This document shows, piece by piece, positions 1 to 8,816 of a stretch of DNA of 64,000 nt. How positions within the stretch are numbered: the stretch's first letter is position 1; the number at the start of each line of letters is the position of its first letter. This DNA comes from an uncultured Eubacteriales bacterium (GTDB lineage Bacteria > Bacillota > Clostridia > Peptostreptococcales > Anaerovoracaceae): the NCBI GenBank assembly GCA_902795135.1, contig CADBJW010000014.1, positions 23,749-87,748 on the forward strand, in the 5' to 3' direction. The notes beneath the pieces were generated by a model. That model was not told the DNA's origin, did no database searches, and worked only from the letters and a program-made list of their open reading frames with translations. The position numbers were made by a program, and so were the translations under genes.

Positions 1-95
1 TCTACAAACTGGAATCCTTCCTGGACGGTGATATTGACGAAATCGTAGATGGTCTGATCACCAATGACCAGGCCGAAAAGATGAAGGCATTTTAA
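1..95 (+). CDS. prfA: Peptide chain release factor 1, C-terminal end (partial)
   Basis: The open frame enters from the left edge and ends at TAA 93-95. The last 31 residues read [20 protein letters not shown] and then [10 protein letters not shown], which matches the C-terminal tail of bacterial RF1 (a D-G-D-x-D-E-I-x-D-x-L-I-T run followed by DQAEK). RF1 releases the finished peptide at UAA and UAG codons. Position just ahead of tsaC agrees with the common Firmicutes order prfA-(prmC)-tsaC; prmC is absent between them here. The tail is short, so the name rests on this motif and the context. Confidence 0.75.
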   Translation, partial: YKLESFLDGDIDEIVDGLITNDQAEKMKAF

Positions 96-118
96 GAGAG
101 GCAGAAAAGCAATATAGA

Positions 119-1150
119 ATGGAAACAAAAATTTTAACAACTAGTAAAGAAGACATTGCCATTGCAGCGCGCATTATAAGAGACGGAGGGCTGGTCGCTT
201 TCCCGACGGAAACGGTCTACGGACTGGGCGCCAATGCTTTTGATGAAGATGCGGTGGCTAGAGTATACGAAGCGAAAGGGAGACCGAGTGACAATCCGAT
301 GATCGTCCACATTTCCAGAGCAAGCGACATTGGACAGCTGACCAGAATGCTCAGCCCGGAAATCGTATCTTTGATCGATAATTTCTGGCCGGGGCCTTTG
401 ACCATGGTAATCAAAAAGAGACCTGAAATTCCAAATCGAACAACGGGTGGACTGGATACTGTCGGAGTCAGAATGCCGGACAATCAGGCAGCAATCGATT
501 TGATCAACATGGCAGGCGTTCCGATTGCAGCGCCAAGTGCAAACTTAAGCGGCAGTCCAAGTCCTACCCGGGCCAAAGACGTCATTGCGGATCTGGACGG
601 ACGCGTGGATGCGATCATCGTGGGAGATGACTGCAGAGTTGGGATCGAGTCGACGGTCGTGGATCTGACCTCCGAAGTACCGACCATTCTTCGCCCGGGC
701 ATCATCACGGCGGAGAGTCTGGAAGCGGCTCTTGGTAAAAACGTTGAGTACGACAGTTCCTTAAAGGAAGCTTCCAAGCACGTTGCACTGGATCCTGCGG
801 ATGGAGTCAGCGAAAGCGATTTTCAGCCGAAGTCACCGGGCATGAAGTACAAGCATTATGCACCAAAGGCGGATATGCTGGTGGTGGAAGGTCGCAGGGA
901 AGATGTGGCGGCCGAGATCGAACGGCTTAAGGCTTTGAATGAGAGACTTGGAAATAAAGTTGGCGTCATCATGTTTGAGGAGCGGGCGTTTATTGAAGCG
1001 GCTCATGATTTCTTCGCCAGACTCAGAGATCTGGACAACGAAGGGGTCGACATGATTTTGGCCGGGGCACTGAGCGATACAGACGGCGTTGGGTTTGCTG
1101 TCATGAATCGCATGCTCAAGTCGGCAGGCTACAATATCGTCAAAGTATAA
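119..1150 (+). CDS. tsaC: L-threonylcarbamoyladenylate synthase (TsaC2/Sua5 type)
   Basis: Makes threonylcarbamoyl-AMP from threonine, bicarbonate and ATP, the first step of t6A37 modification of ANN-decoding tRNAs. The 343 residues are the long Sua5 form: a YrdC domain (about 10-205) followed by a Sua5 C-terminal domain. Visible signatures are KGRPSDNP at 53-60, SANLSG at 140-145 and the linker motif SPGMKYKHYAP at 239-249 that covers the active site in Sua5 proteins. The ATG at 119 lies 23 nt after the prfA stop and has only a weak purine-rich ribosome site. The partner genes tsaE, tsaB and tsaD are at 45671-48393. Confidence 0.95.
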   Translation: METKILTTSKEDIAIAARIIRDGGLVAFPTETVYGLGANAFDEDAVARVYEAKGRPSDNPMIVHISRASDIGQLTRMLSPEIVSLIDNFWPGPLTMVIKKRPEIPNRTTGGLDTVGVRMPDNQAAIDLINMAGVPIAAPSANLSGSPSPTRAKDVIADLDGRVDAIIVGDDCRVGIESTVVDLTSEVPTILRPGIITAESLEAALGKNVEYDSSLKEASKHVALDPADGVSESDFQPKSPGMKYKHYAPKADMLVVEGRREDVAAEIERLKALNERLGNKVGVIMFEERAFIEAAHDFFARLRDLDNEGVDMILAGALSDTDGVGFAVMNRMLKSAGYNIVKV

Positions 1151-1181
1151 GACAGCGAAAGGATTGAACGGGAGGACGGAA

Positions 1182-1619
1182 ATGATCATAGCAGTTGCGA
1201 GCGACCACGGCGGATTCGCATTAAAAGAAAAAATCAAGGCGTTTTTGAGAACAAGAGAGGATATCAAAATCGTCGATCTCGGAACCAATTCCGAAGAATC
1301 CGTAGATTATCCGATCTATGGGAAGGCATGTGGGGAAGCCGTTGCCAGCGGGAAAGCAGATAGAGGAATCGTCTGCTGCGGAACGGGAATCGGCATATCC
1401 ATCGCCGCCAATAAGGTGAAAGGGATACGCTGCGGCCTTTGCACGAGCGTAGAAATGGCGGAACTGACGCGCAAACACAATAATGCCAACATGCTGGCTC
1501 TTGGTGGCAGAACGACGGACCCGGACCTGGCGATTGAGATTACAAAAGCATGGCTGGATACGGAATTCGAGGGCGGCAGGCACAAGCGCAGAACGGACAT
1601 GCTTGATGAAATGATTTAG
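1182..1619 (+). CDS. rpiB: Ribose 5-phosphate isomerase B
   Basis: Interconverts ribose 5-phosphate and ribulose 5-phosphate; members of the family also act on allose or galactose phosphates. The 145 residues show the RpiB signatures SDHGGF at 7-12, CCGTGIGI at 65-72 with the catalytic Cys, and H99-N100 in RKHNNANML. I place the start at ATG 1182 because GGGAGGACGG ends a few bases upstream; an in-frame TTG at 1164 would add six residues without a ribosome site. It lies 31 nt after tsaC and before upp, a common Firmicutes arrangement. Confidence 0.95.
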   Translation: MIIAVASDHGGFALKEKIKAFLRTREDIKIVDLGTNSEESVDYPIYGKACGEAVASGKADRGIVCCGTGIGISIAANKVKGIRCGLCTSVEMAELTRKHNNANMLALGGRTTDPDLAIEITKAWLDTEFEGGRHKRRTDMLDEMI

Positions 1620-1666
1620 TTAATCATTGTTTTTAATATATAAGTAAAGAAGAAAGGCAGGACAAA

Positions 1667-2296
1667 ATGGGAAAGATTTATGTTTTCGATCATCCGTTGA
1701 TTCAGCACAAAGTTGCACAGATCAGAGACAAGAACACGAACACCAGAGACTTTAGACAGCTGGTTAAGGAAATTGCAATGCTGATGACTTACGAATCCAC
1801 TCGTGATCTGAAGCTGGAAGATGTTGAAATCGAAACTCCAATTTGCCCAACAACCGTAAAGATGCTCAAGGGCGAAGACGTTGCCATCGTTCCGATTCTG
1901 AGAGCTGGTCTTGGAATGGTTGACGGAGTGCTCGAAATCATACCAAATGCCAAGGTTGGACACGTTGGTCTTTACAGAGATCCTGAGACGCATGAACCGG
2001 TTGAGTATTACTGCAAGATGCCGGAAGACATCGACAAGAGAAAGATTCTGGTTACAGACCCAATGCTGGCAACCGGAGGCAGTGCAGTAGCTGCTATCGA
2101 TTTCGTAAAGCAGAGAGGCGGCAAGGACATCGTATTCCTGTGCCTGATCGCAGCGCCAGAAGGCATTAAGGTTCTGCAGGAAGCACATCCGGATGTTGAT
2201 ATTTACATTGCTGCAACAGACAGATGCCTCAACGAAAACGCTTACATCGTTCCTGGTCTCGGAGATGCAGGCGACAGAATCTTTGGCACAAAATAA
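1667..2296 (+). CDS. upp: Uracil phosphoribosyltransferase
   Basis: Pyrimidine salvage: uracil plus PRPP gives UMP and pyrophosphate. The 209-residue length is standard. The PRPP-binding loop is [10 protein letters not shown] at 131-140 and the uracil-binding C-terminus [17 protein letters not shown] covers the last 17 residues. The start ATG has AGAAAGG upstream. It is the last gene of the tsaC-rpiB-upp run; a strong hairpin terminator follows at 2311-2356. Confidence 0.97.
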   Translation: MGKIYVFDHPLIQHKVAQIRDKNTNTRDFRQLVKEIAMLMTYESTRDLKLEDVEIETPICPTTVKMLKGEDVAIVPILRAGLGMVDGVLEIIPNAKVGHVGLYRDPETHEPVEYYCKMPEDIDKRKILVTDPMLATGGSAVAAIDFVKQRGGKDIVFLCLIAAPEGIKVLQEAHPDVDIYIAATDRCLNENAYIVPGLGDAGDRIFGTK

Positions 2297-2310
2297 TTAA
2301 GACTTAAAAC

Positions 2311-2356
2311 AACTCAGCACACCTGCGGGAAGCTGCAGGTGCGCTTTGAGTTTTCA
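2311..2356 (+). terminator. Hairpin terminator after upp
   Basis: AACTCA (2311-2316) pairs with TGAGTT (2347-2352), and inside it ACCTGC (2321-2326) pairs with GCAGGT (2335-2340), with one mismatch between the two arms and a short T run after the stem. It sits in the 72-nt gap between upp and tyrS and runs up to the tyrS ribosome site, so it could also attenuate tyrS. It is too short and lacks the motifs for a T-box. Confidence 0.7.
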
Positions 2357-2368
2357 TTGGAGGGAAAC

Positions 2369-3733
2369 ATGAATTGTGATCTTATACCTGATAACGTGAG
2401 TAAATTTACGAACGTATATGATGTTCTGAAGGAGCGTGGATTCATTGAGCAGTCTACCGACGAAGAAAAAGTGCGGGAGCTTTTGCAGAATGAAAAAGTA
2501 AAATTCTATATCGGATTTGACCCGACGGCAGATTGCCTGCACGTAGGTCACTTCATGCAGGTCATCATTATGATGTACATGCAGAAGTTTGGACATACAC
2601 CGGTTGTTCTCATTGGTGGCGGCACGGGTATGGTCGGCGATCCATCCGGCAGAACGGATATGCGGCAGGTTATGGATATCGAGACGATCGAGCATAACTG
2701 TGAGCAGTTCAAGAAGCTCTTTGATCAGTTCCTGGAATTTGACGAAGAGTGGAAATACGAAGGAAACGAAGGCGTCTATACACCGGGCCATGAGAACAAG
2801 GAACCGGAACCGGGCAAGGCGATTGCAGTAAACAACGCACGGTGGCTGAGACCTTTGAACTACATCGACTTCCTTCGTGAAATCGGTTCACTGTTCAACA
2901 TTAACACCATGCTTCGGGCGGAATGCTTTAAGCAGAGAATGGACCGCGAAGGCGGCCTGACCATGTTCGAACTCAACTACATGCTCATGCAGAGCTATGA
3001 CTTCATGGTTATGGCACGGGATTTTGGTGTTAAGATCCAGTTTGGCGGAAACGATCAATGGTCCAATATTATCGGCGGCGTTGATCTGACCAGAAAGAAA
3101 GTCGGCAAGGAAGTTTACGGAATGACTTTCTCGCTTCTGACCAACAGTGAAGGTAAGAAAATGGGTAAAACCCAGAAAGGCGCTCTGTGGCTCAGTCCTG
3201 AAAAAACTTCCCCGTACGAGTTCTATCAGTACTGGAGAAATGTGGGCGATGCCGATGTAAACAAGTGCCTGCGGATGCTTACCTTCCTGCCAATGGAAGA
3301 AGTGGAACGGCTGTCCGCACTTCCTGGACAGGAAATCAACAAGGCAAAGGAAGTCCTGGCTTACGAAGTCACGAAACTGGTACACGGTGAAGAAGAAGCA
3401 ACAAAAGCTCAGGAAGCTGCACGGGCTGCATTTGGCGGCGGCGGTGGCGGCATGGCGAACCTGCCGGAAGTGGAATTTGCTGCTGCGGATCTTCAGAGCA
3501 CGGACAAGGAAGGAAACGAGCTGGGCGGCCTGGGTGTCGTATCCTTCATCAAGCAGCTTGGCCTTGTTCCAAGCAACCGGGAAGGCTTTATGACCATCGA
3601 GCAGGGCGGTCTGAAAATCGACGGCGAAAAGATTACAGACAAGAAGTTCCTGATTACAGCCGACGCCTTCAAGGACGGCAAGATGCTCGTCGAAAAAGGC
3701 AAGAAAAAGAAAATCATGGTTACCCTGAAATAA
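2369..3733 (+). CDS. tyrS: Tyrosyl-tRNA synthetase
   Basis: Charges tRNA-Tyr. It is a class I synthetase of 454 residues with the HIGH-type motif HVGH at 58-61, the tyrosine and ATP pocket around GGNDQW (226-231), the KMSKS-type loop KMGKT at 264-268 and a C-terminal S4-like RNA-binding region (about 390-454). A glycine run (FGGGGGGM) lies in the linker before the S4 domain. ATG 2369 is chosen over the in-frame GTG 2339 because GGAGGG (2359-2364) precedes it. A rho-independent terminator follows directly. Confidence 0.95.
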   Translation: MNCDLIPDNVSKFTNVYDVLKERGFIEQSTDEEKVRELLQNEKVKFYIGFDPTADCLHVGHFMQVIIMMYMQKFGHTPVVLIGGGTGMVGDPSGRTDMRQVMDIETIEHNCEQFKKLFDQFLEFDEEWKYEGNEGVYTPGHENKEPEPGKAIAVNNARWLRPLNYIDFLREIGSLFNINTMLRAECFKQRMDREGGLTMFELNYMLMQSYDFMVMARDFGVKIQFGGNDQWSNIIGGVDLTRKKVGKEVYGMTFSLLTNSEGKKMGKTQKGALWLSPEKTSPYEFYQYWRNVGDADVNKCLRMLTFLPMEEVERLSALPGQEINKAKEVLAYEVTKLVHGEEEATKAQEAARAAFGGGGGGMANLPEVEFAAADLQSTDKEGNELGGLGVVSFIKQLGLVPSNREGFMTIEQGGLKIDGEKITDKKFLITADAFKDGKMLVEKGKKKKIMVTLK

Positions 3734-3745
3734 GTATTTTGCCAG

Positions 3746-3776
3746 CTGGCGGGGCACTGCCCCGCCAGTTGTTTTT
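3746..3776 (+). terminator. Rho-independent terminator of tyrS
   Basis: Perfect 9-bp stem CTGGCGGGG / CCCCGCCAG (3746-3754 and 3760-3768) with loop CACTG, followed by TTGTTTTT. Confidence 0.95.
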
Positions 3777-3914
3777 CTATCAGCCACGAATAATCCGTCA
3801 AAAACCCCACTGAAGGTATCTTTTTTCAATGCATTCCAAGACTGGAGTGGGGTGGGGTCCCCACCAAAGCCTTTGCAAATGACCGCTTGAAGTTGCCCGA
3901 AATATTGAAAACGC
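3777..3914. other. Intergenic stretch with a GC palindrome, no gene seen
   Basis: First part of the 403-nt gap between tyrS and rplM. I see no convincing reading frame. It holds GGTGGGG-T-CCCCACC at 3851-3865, a near-perfect palindrome, and a 13-nt word (CAAAGCCTTTGCA, 3865-3877) that recurs at 4000-4012 inside the rplM leader. The rplM promoter begins at 3915. Confidence 0.4.
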
Positions 3915-3943
3915 TTGACACCAAGGTGGTTCAAGTATAAAAT
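3915..3943 (+). promoter_or_regulatory. SigA-type promoter of rplM-rpsI
   Basis: Consensus -35 TTGACA (3915-3920), a 17-nt spacer and -10 TAAAAT (3938-3943), with transcription expected from about 3950. TATAAA at 3936 with a 15-nt spacer is the alternative register. Confidence 0.8.
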
Positions 3944-3949
3944 AACCTC

Positions 3950-4136
3950 GTGTCACGCACGTGGCATGGTTTTTTCGTGTGAGCAGGGAGGTCGAAGGTC
4001 AAAGCCTTTGCAGAACCCGGCAGCGAGCACGGCAGAAGTTAGTTTTGTTCGCCGAAAACGATTAGCGCAGGTCACTGATTCGAGTAGGCAGGGCCGAACA
4101 AGATCGAAAGATCCTAGTAGGTAGAAAGGAAGAGAC
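3950..4136 (+). promoter_or_regulatory. Long 5' leader of rplM-rpsI, possible ribosomal-protein leader RNA
   Basis: About 187 nt separate the predicted start point from the rplM ATG. The stretch can form several hairpins, including CACG...CGTG arms near its 5' end and a GATC-GAAA-GATC tetraloop hairpin just before the ribosome site. Firmicutes L13 operons often carry an autoregulatory leader that binds L13. The position fits, but I cannot match the consensus by eye, so the identity is inference. Confidence 0.35.
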
Positions 4137-4565
4137 ATGAGTTCATTCATCGCAAAGCCTGCAGAGGTTGAACGTAAGTGGTACGTTATCGATGCAGACG
4201 GCAAGAACCTGGGAAGAATGGCATCACAGATTGCCGCAATTCTCAGAGGAAAAAACAAGCCAACCTACACACCTCACGTTGACTGTGGAGATTACGTCAT
4301 CGTAATCAATGCAGAGAAGGTTGCTGTAACAGGCAAGAAGAGACAGGAAAAGATCTACAAGCACCACACTGGTTATCCAGGTGGTCTGAGAGAACTGACC
4401 ATGGAGCAGATGCTGGAAAAGCACCCGACAGAAGTTGTAAGACACGCTGTTAAGGGAATGATGCCAAACGGCAAGCTTGGACGGCAGATGTACAAGAAGT
4501 TAAAGGTTTACGCAGGTCCTGAGCATGAACATGCAGCTCAGAAACCGGAAGTTCTGGATATTTAG
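4137..4565 (+). CDS. rplM: 50S ribosomal protein L13
   Basis: Large-subunit protein of 142 residues, the standard length. Family signatures visible include [17 protein letters not shown] near the N-terminus, the central stretch [10 protein letters not shown], and [19 protein letters not shown] in the C-terminal third. The ribosome site AAAGGAAG precedes ATG 4137. It is the first gene of the conserved rplM-rpsI operon, with an 18-nt gap to rpsI. Confidence 0.98.
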   Translation: MSSFIAKPAEVERKWYVIDADGKNLGRMASQIAAILRGKNKPTYTPHVDCGDYVIVINAEKVAVTGKKRQEKIYKHHTGYPGGLRELTMEQMLEKHPTEVVRHAVKGMMPNGKLGRQMYKKLKVYAGPEHEHAAQKPEVLDI

Positions 4566-4583
4566 TGGAAGGGAGGAATCACG

Positions 4584-4979
4584 ATGGCAAAGACACAGTA
4601 CTACGGAACAGGTAGAAGAAAATCATCCGTTGCTAGAGTTAGATTGATCCCTGGCACTGGCAATATCACAGTTAACAACAAGCCTCTCGACGATTACCTC
4701 GCACTGGATATCGTAAAGAGAGAAGTAAGAAGACCTTTTGAGATCGCAGGATGCGAAGGCAAGTTCGACGTAATCGCTACCGTTAAGGGCGGCGGCTACA
4801 CTGGACAGGCTGGAGCCCTGAGACATGGTATCTCCAGAGCTCTTTGTGAAGCAGACAGAGACGCTTTCAGAGCACCGCTGAAGGCTGCTGGATTCCTGAC
4901 TAGAGACTCCCGTATGAAGGAAAGAAAGAAGTACGGACTCAAGAAAGCAAGAAGAGCAAGCCAGTTCTCAAAACGTTAG
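4584..4979 (+). CDS. rpsI: 30S ribosomal protein S9
   Basis: Small-subunit protein of 131 residues whose basic C-terminal tail reaches the P-site tRNA. The N-terminus has [16 protein letters not shown] and the tail ends [12 protein letters not shown], the hallmark of S9. GGGAGG lies upstream of ATG 4584. It is the second gene of the rplM operon and is followed by a strong bidirectional terminator. Confidence 0.98.
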   Translation: MAKTQYYGTGRRKSSVARVRLIPGTGNITVNNKPLDDYLALDIVKREVRRPFEIAGCEGKFDVIATVKGGGYTGQAGALRHGISRALCEADRDAFRAPLKAAGFLTRDSRMKERKKYGLKKARRASQFSKR

Positions 4980-5001
4980 TATTTCAATACTGCATGAACT
5001 C

Positions 5002-5039
5002 AAAAACCCCGGTGGATTATCCATCGGGGTTCTTTGTTT
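5002..5039. terminator. Bidirectional terminator between rpsI and the M3 peptidase gene
   Basis: Stem CCCCGGTGG / CCATCGGGG (5007-5015 and 5021-5029, one G-U pair), T-rich on the plus side (TTCTTTGTTT) and with AAAAA before the stem, which gives a U tract for the minus-strand gene ending at 5077. Confidence 0.9.
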
Positions 5040-5076
5040 GCTGTGTTATGTGACGGATTGAATGTACGACTGCGAC

Positions 5077-6813
5077 CTATTGAACGGCAGGTTTGATCGT
5101 TTCAGCTATATCTTTCACAACGCCATCCTCGAAGATATTTCTTAAGCCACACTCCTTTAGGCCTTCGAGGTAGGCTTTGTCCAAATCGACCGCAGAAATC
5201 TTCATATATTTATCAACGGCCGAATTTCTGTCATCCAGGGATTCGGCCCAAATATCCAGTGCGGAAAGCGCCGAAGTAGCATAAGAAATATAGTACATCG
5301 GGCTCTCATAGGTATGAGACACCTGCACCCAGTCATAATGCGCCAGATCTTTCGAGGTGTAACCCGCATCGATCAGTCCATACTCGTCTGCCAGCTTCGC
5401 GGCCAGCGCATTCATTTCCTTGCCGCTCATATCCGGATTCGCAAACAGTTCCTGCTGAAATTCATCATACATACAGCCCGTAACGATACCCGCCAGAATG
5501 TTTGAAATCGTTTCGGACTCTACCACATCGGCACTATCCCCAAACAGCTCATCGTAATATTCCAGAAACAAAAGCTCCAGCCCCTGTGACTGGATTTCTG
5601 CAATGTCGTAAGATCCTTCGGACATCAAAAGCGAATGGTCTTTGTGATGGAATCCGGCATTAAAGTGACCGAACTCATGAATGGTAACCGAATAATCGGC
5701 CGCCTCACAATAAGGTTTGTTAAAGATATACGGGGAACCGTATTCCGGAAGATCGGTGGTAAACCCGACGTCCAGCTTTTGCGGGGAATCGTCGATGTCA
5801 TACATATGAAAGCGCCGCAAATAGTTAAAAGACGTCTTGAGCTCCGGATGGATCTGGCCGATGTATGGCGCGATGCGTTCCAGTATGGTATCGCCGGAAT
5901 CGTCATAATCAAAGATGGCCTGAACGTCCGAATGGTAGAATTTATCGCAACTCGCAACGTAAAGCGGAACGATATACTTCTTCACATCGGCATATAAAGC
6001 CGCCGCGTCATCGCTGGAATAGTCGCGGCAATAGATTTCATTGTAGGCGTAATCCGGGTAATTATCGTAGCCGTAGATATGGGCGATCTGGTTTCTGACC
6101 TTTACCAGATCCGACAAAATCTGTGTGAATTCCCGGTTGTCTTCTTTCGGATCGGAACAGTTCAATAAGAGCTTGTCGTATTTCTGAACAAGCTTCGTTT
6201 CTTTGTTATACAGCTTTTTTTCTCTGGCTGTCATGTCTTCGTAGGTAGCCAGAAATTCCTCTTCCTCGTCCGTCAATTTCTCTTTCAGAAGCGCGCCATT
6301 GGGTCCCTTTAGAATATCTCTCAGAACCTGGAAACACTCGTCGGAAATGGCCACGTTCTGGTCCGCATACTTTGCCGACAAATCAGAGATTTCTTCGTTG
6401 TTGGCGTCTTTGTAATATTTGATATCCAGCAGGGAAAGCTGGGTATTCAGCCGGTCCGTTTCCTCAAAGAGGCTGTCGAGTAGCAAAGGCAATGCGGTTT
6501 CCGTATTAAGAATCACCTTATCATCGGCTGCCTTCTTTTCATAGGGCTTGAGCTCATCCAAAATGATGTTTAAGCGAGACTCATCATAGCCGCTGTAAGC
6601 GACCCCGGCCGGCGACAGATCCGCATGGGAAACGTAAGGATAAATGCTGTCCGGATTCTTCGGATTTTTGGCATCGTCCGTCCATCGCAATCCCGAGACC
6701 TGTGCAAAAGGCCCTGCGCCCGGATCCTCGGCGGAGGAAAGGGTGAAGCAGGTAAAGACCGATATGGCAATAATTAGAATTGTCGTGATTAAGGTGGTAG
6801 ATTTCTTTTTCAT
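5077..6813 (-). CDS. Secreted M3-family zinc metallopeptidase (oligoendopeptidase-like)
   Basis: Predicted exported peptidase of 578 residues. A Lys-rich N-terminus and a hydrophobic segment (about 4-27) ending ...LSSAEDPG give a cleavable signal peptide. The zinc motif HEFGH is at about 379-383 in the context TIHEFGHFNAGFHH, and the third ligand is probably the Glu of the IAEIQSQGLELL segment about 23 residues later. Family M3 enzymes cleave short peptides, so peptide scavenging outside the membrane is likely. An upstream in-frame start at 6945 would add 44 residues that bury the signal peptide; ATG 6813 is preferred although its ribosome site is weak. It is divergent from the racemase gene. 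Confidence 0.85.
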   Translation of the reverse strand: MKKKSTTLITTILIIAISVFTCFTLSSAEDPGAGPFAQVSGLRWTDDAKNPKNPDSIYPYVSHADLSPAGVAYSGYDESRLNIILDELKPYEKKAADDKVILNTETALPLLLDSLFEETDRLNTQLSLLDIKYYKDANNEEISDLSAKYADQNVAISDECFQVLRDILKGPNGALLKEKLTDEEEEFLATYEDMTAREKKLYNKETKLVQKYDKLLLNCSDPKEDNREFTQILSDLVKVRNQIAHIYGYDNYPDYAYNEIYCRDYSSDDAAALYADVKKYIVPLYVASCDKFYHSDVQAIFDYDDSGDTILERIAPYIGQIHPELKTSFNYLRRFHMYDIDDSPQKLDVGFTTDLPEYGSPYIFNKPYCEAADYSVTIHEFGHFNAGFHHKDHSLLMSEGSYDIAEIQSQGLELLFLEYYDELFGDSADVVESETISNILAGIVTGCMYDEFQQELFANPDMSGKEMNALAAKLADEYGLIDAGYTSKDLAHYDWVQVSHTYESPMYYISYATSALSALDIWAESLDDRNSAVDKYMKISAVDLDKAYLEGLKECGLRNIFEDGVVKDIAETIKPAVQ

Positions 6814-6917
6814 TTTCGTTTCACAGTCGTCATCAATACTAGCCTTCCAATGGTTCAATAAGAATTCTACTATATTGGGAACAATAGAACAATGGCAATC
6901 TGAATCGCGCAGAAGTA

Positions 6918-6926
6918 TGATATAAT
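6918..6926 (+). promoter_or_regulatory. Extended -10 promoter of the racemase gene
   Basis: TG-A-TATAAT (6918-6926) is a consensus extended -10. No good -35 lies 17 nt upstream. Start about 6933, giving a leader of about 30 nt with GGAGGAGAGG before ATG 6964. Confidence 0.7.
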
Positions 6927-6963
6927 ACACGCAAAGCAATTTCATTCACAGGAGGAGAGGAAT

Positions 6964-8049
6964 ATGTATCCGAAATTACTGATCGACTTAAAGAAGCTTA
7001 GAGACAACATCGATGCGGTTGCTAAGATCACGAAAGAAGATGGCGGCTGTACGATGATGATTGTAACGAAATGCCTTTGCGCAAACAGGGAAGTTGCGAA
7101 AATGATCACGGAACACCCTGCCGTCGATTTTCTGGCAGACTCACGAATTGAAAACATAAAGAAATACCAGGATCTGGTTGACGCCAGCGGCAAGCAGAGC
7201 GTACTGCTCAGACTGCCGATGATGTCGGAAATTGAAGACGTGGTTCAATATGCCAACATCAGTTTCAACTCGGAAATGGCAACCATAGAAGCGCTGAATG
7301 CAGAAGCGGCAAAGCAGAACAAAACTCATAAGGTCGTTCTCATGGTGGACCTGGGCGATCTCCGCGAGGGAATCTTCTTCCGTAACGAAGAAGAAATTCT
7401 GGAAACAGCGGCAAAGATCCATGCTATGTCCAATGTAGAACTGTACGGAATGGGAACCAACCTGACCTGCTACGGCGCAATCATTCCGAAAAACGACAAT
7501 CTTTCCGTGCTTTGCGACATCGCAGGCAAAGTAGAAGAAAAACTGGGCATCAAGCTGCAGATGGTATCCGGCGGCAACTCCAGCTCCATCTATTTGGTAG
7601 GCAAAGGAGAACTTCCGGAAAAAATCAATAACCTTCGTCTTGGCGAAGCATTCCTGCTCGGAAACGACACCGCTTATGGCAGCGACCTGCCGGGAACCGT
7701 TGGGGATGCACTGCTCTGTGAAGCGCAGATTATTGAACTCAAAACCAAGCCATCCCTTCCAATCGGTGAAGTGGGCGTGGATGCTTTTGGACAAAAGCCG
7801 TTCTATGAGGACAGAGGAGAAATCAAGAGGGCGATTCTGGGAATCGGCCAGCAGGATACAGATCGGGACGGTATGACGCCGCTGGATGAGAACGTCGATG
7901 TTCTCGGCGCCAGCTCGGACCACCTGATTCTGGATGTTACGAAATCAGATAAAGCGTATCAGGTTGGCGACACGGTGAAGTTTACCTTAGAATACGGCGC
8001 TGTTCTGCGACTGGCAACCAGTGAATACGTGGCAAAAGAATTTATCTAG
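6964..8049 (+). CDS. Ornithine/alanine racemase family PLP enzyme
   Basis: Fold-type III PLP enzyme of 361 residues with an alanine-racemase N-terminal barrel. The PLP lysine is expected at K36 in MMIVTKCLCA. The overall pattern (YPKLLIDLKKLRDN at the start, VDLGDLREGIFF, MGTNLTCYGA, VSGGNSSS, LRLGEAFLLGNDTAYG) is that of the clostridial ornithine racemase (Orr) group rather than Alr. In amino-acid-fermenting clostridia Orr converts L- to D-ornithine for oxidative ornithine breakdown. None of the other ornithine pathway genes is in this window, so the substrate is inferred. Confidence 0.8.
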   Translation: MYPKLLIDLKKLRDNIDAVAKITKEDGGCTMMIVTKCLCANREVAKMITEHPAVDFLADSRIENIKKYQDLVDASGKQSVLLRLPMMSEIEDVVQYANISFNSEMATIEALNAEAAKQNKTHKVVLMVDLGDLREGIFFRNEEEILETAAKIHAMSNVELYGMGTNLTCYGAIIPKNDNLSVLCDIAGKVEEKLGIKLQMVSGGNSSSIYLVGKGELPEKINNLRLGEAFLLGNDTAYGSDLPGTVGDALLCEAQIIELKTKPSLPIGEVGVDAFGQKPFYEDRGEIKRAILGIGQQDTDRDGMTPLDENVDVLGASSDHLILDVTKSDKAYQVGDTVKFTLEYGAVLRLATSEYVAKEFI

Positions 8050-8080
8050 GCTGCAACCAAACAACTTAAAAATGCATACA

Positions 8081-8111
8081 AAAAACCGCTCCGTTTCCGG
8101 GGCGGCTTTTT
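8081..8111. terminator. Bidirectional terminator after the racemase gene
   Basis: Stem CCGCTCCG / CGGGGCGG (8086-8093 and 8098-8105, one G-U pair), loop TTTC, followed by CTTTTT; preceded by AAAAA, so it can also end transcripts of the minus-strand lipoprotein gene at 8265. Confidence 0.9.
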
Positions 8112-8264
8112 GCGTTAGATGGTTAATTTTAGAGGGAATATATATTTATGAGTTGTTGACATTATTCATTGCGCCTTTCGCTTTAGCACGCTACTATGAT
8201 AGCACATAAAATATGCCGCGTCAACCATAAAAATGCTATTTTTTTATGAAAAATCACAATTTTT

Positions 8265-8681
8265 TTATTTGGCCCGATCAAATACCAACCAAATGCCGGA
8301 ATAACCCAGTTTGATGGTATTATCATCCACGACTTTGTAGCGGAGTCTTGCGTTTTCACTGATGTTCCAGCATATCGGTGGATCAAAATCATCGCTGTTG
8401 CATTCGATGTTGATAATGCCCAGATTGCCCGTGTCATCACAGGACATTTTGCCTGCAATTCCAGGGTTGCCAGAGGCTTGATCGTACAGGCTGAAAGTTC
8501 CGTCCTCCTGAACACTGAGCGCATAAAAGCTGGTATCTGTCGTCTGATCTGTGGCGGTTTCGTGACAGGTCCACTCGCCAATAATGGCGGCTGGGGCGTT
8601 GTAAGAATCGCCGCATCCTGCAAAGGCAAGAAGCCCCAAAAGGATGAATAATATGCCGGTGATTTTTATATTTTTTAACAT
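8265..8681 (-). CDS. Small lipoprotein of unknown function
   Basis: 138 residues with a type II signal peptide: a short Lys-containing start, a hydrophobic core and the lipobox LAFAGC with Cys at about residue 23. The mature part has IGEWTCHETATDQ near its start and a C-terminal LGYSGIWLVFDRAK, a pattern often seen in small lipocalin-like extracytoplasmic proteins that begin with a GxW motif. I do not recognise a specific family. It is divergent from the DUF202 gene, with back-to-back promoters. Confidence 0.75.
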   Translation of the reverse strand: MLKNIKITGILFILLGLLAFAGCGDSYNAPAAIIGEWTCHETATDQTTDTSFYALSVQEDGTFSLYDQASGNPGIAGKMSCDDTGNLGIINIECNSDDFDPPICWNISENARLRYKVVDDNTIKLGYSGIWLVFDRAK

Positions 8682-8732
8682 TGTTTTTTTACTCCATGTA
8701 TCCCTTTATTTCCCAATACCTTTTTTCAATTG

Positions 8733-8741
8733 ATTATAACA
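8733..8741 (-). promoter_or_regulatory. Extended -10 promoter of the lipoprotein gene
   Basis: On the minus strand TG-T-TATAAT occupies 8741 down to 8733. No clear -35. The leader is about 45 nt. It lies 30 nt from the divergent plus-strand promoter. Confidence 0.5.
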
Positions 8742-8770
8742 TATTCATATGCGTATATGTTTAAAACATG

Positions 8771-8779
8771 TGATATAAT
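8771..8779 (+). promoter_or_regulatory. Extended -10 promoter of the DUF202-thrH pair
   Basis: TG-A-TATAAT at 8771-8779, same architecture as the racemase promoter. The -35 region is poor. Confidence 0.6.
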
Positions 8780-8816
8780 ACAGTTTATAATTGGTCTAAA
8801 AAGCAGGGTGATGAGC

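Noticed and set aside
2297-2368. Possible T-box leader before tyrS
   Set aside because: Only 72 nt are available and they are filled by a terminator hairpin; no specifier loop or T-box sequence (TGGNACCGCG) is seen. The gap before serS is only 12 nt.
3865-4012. Direct repeat CAAAGCCTTTGCA on both sides of the rplM promoter as a mobile-element footprint
   Set aside because: At 13 nt it is short and partly self-complementary; no element lies between the copies. It may be chance.
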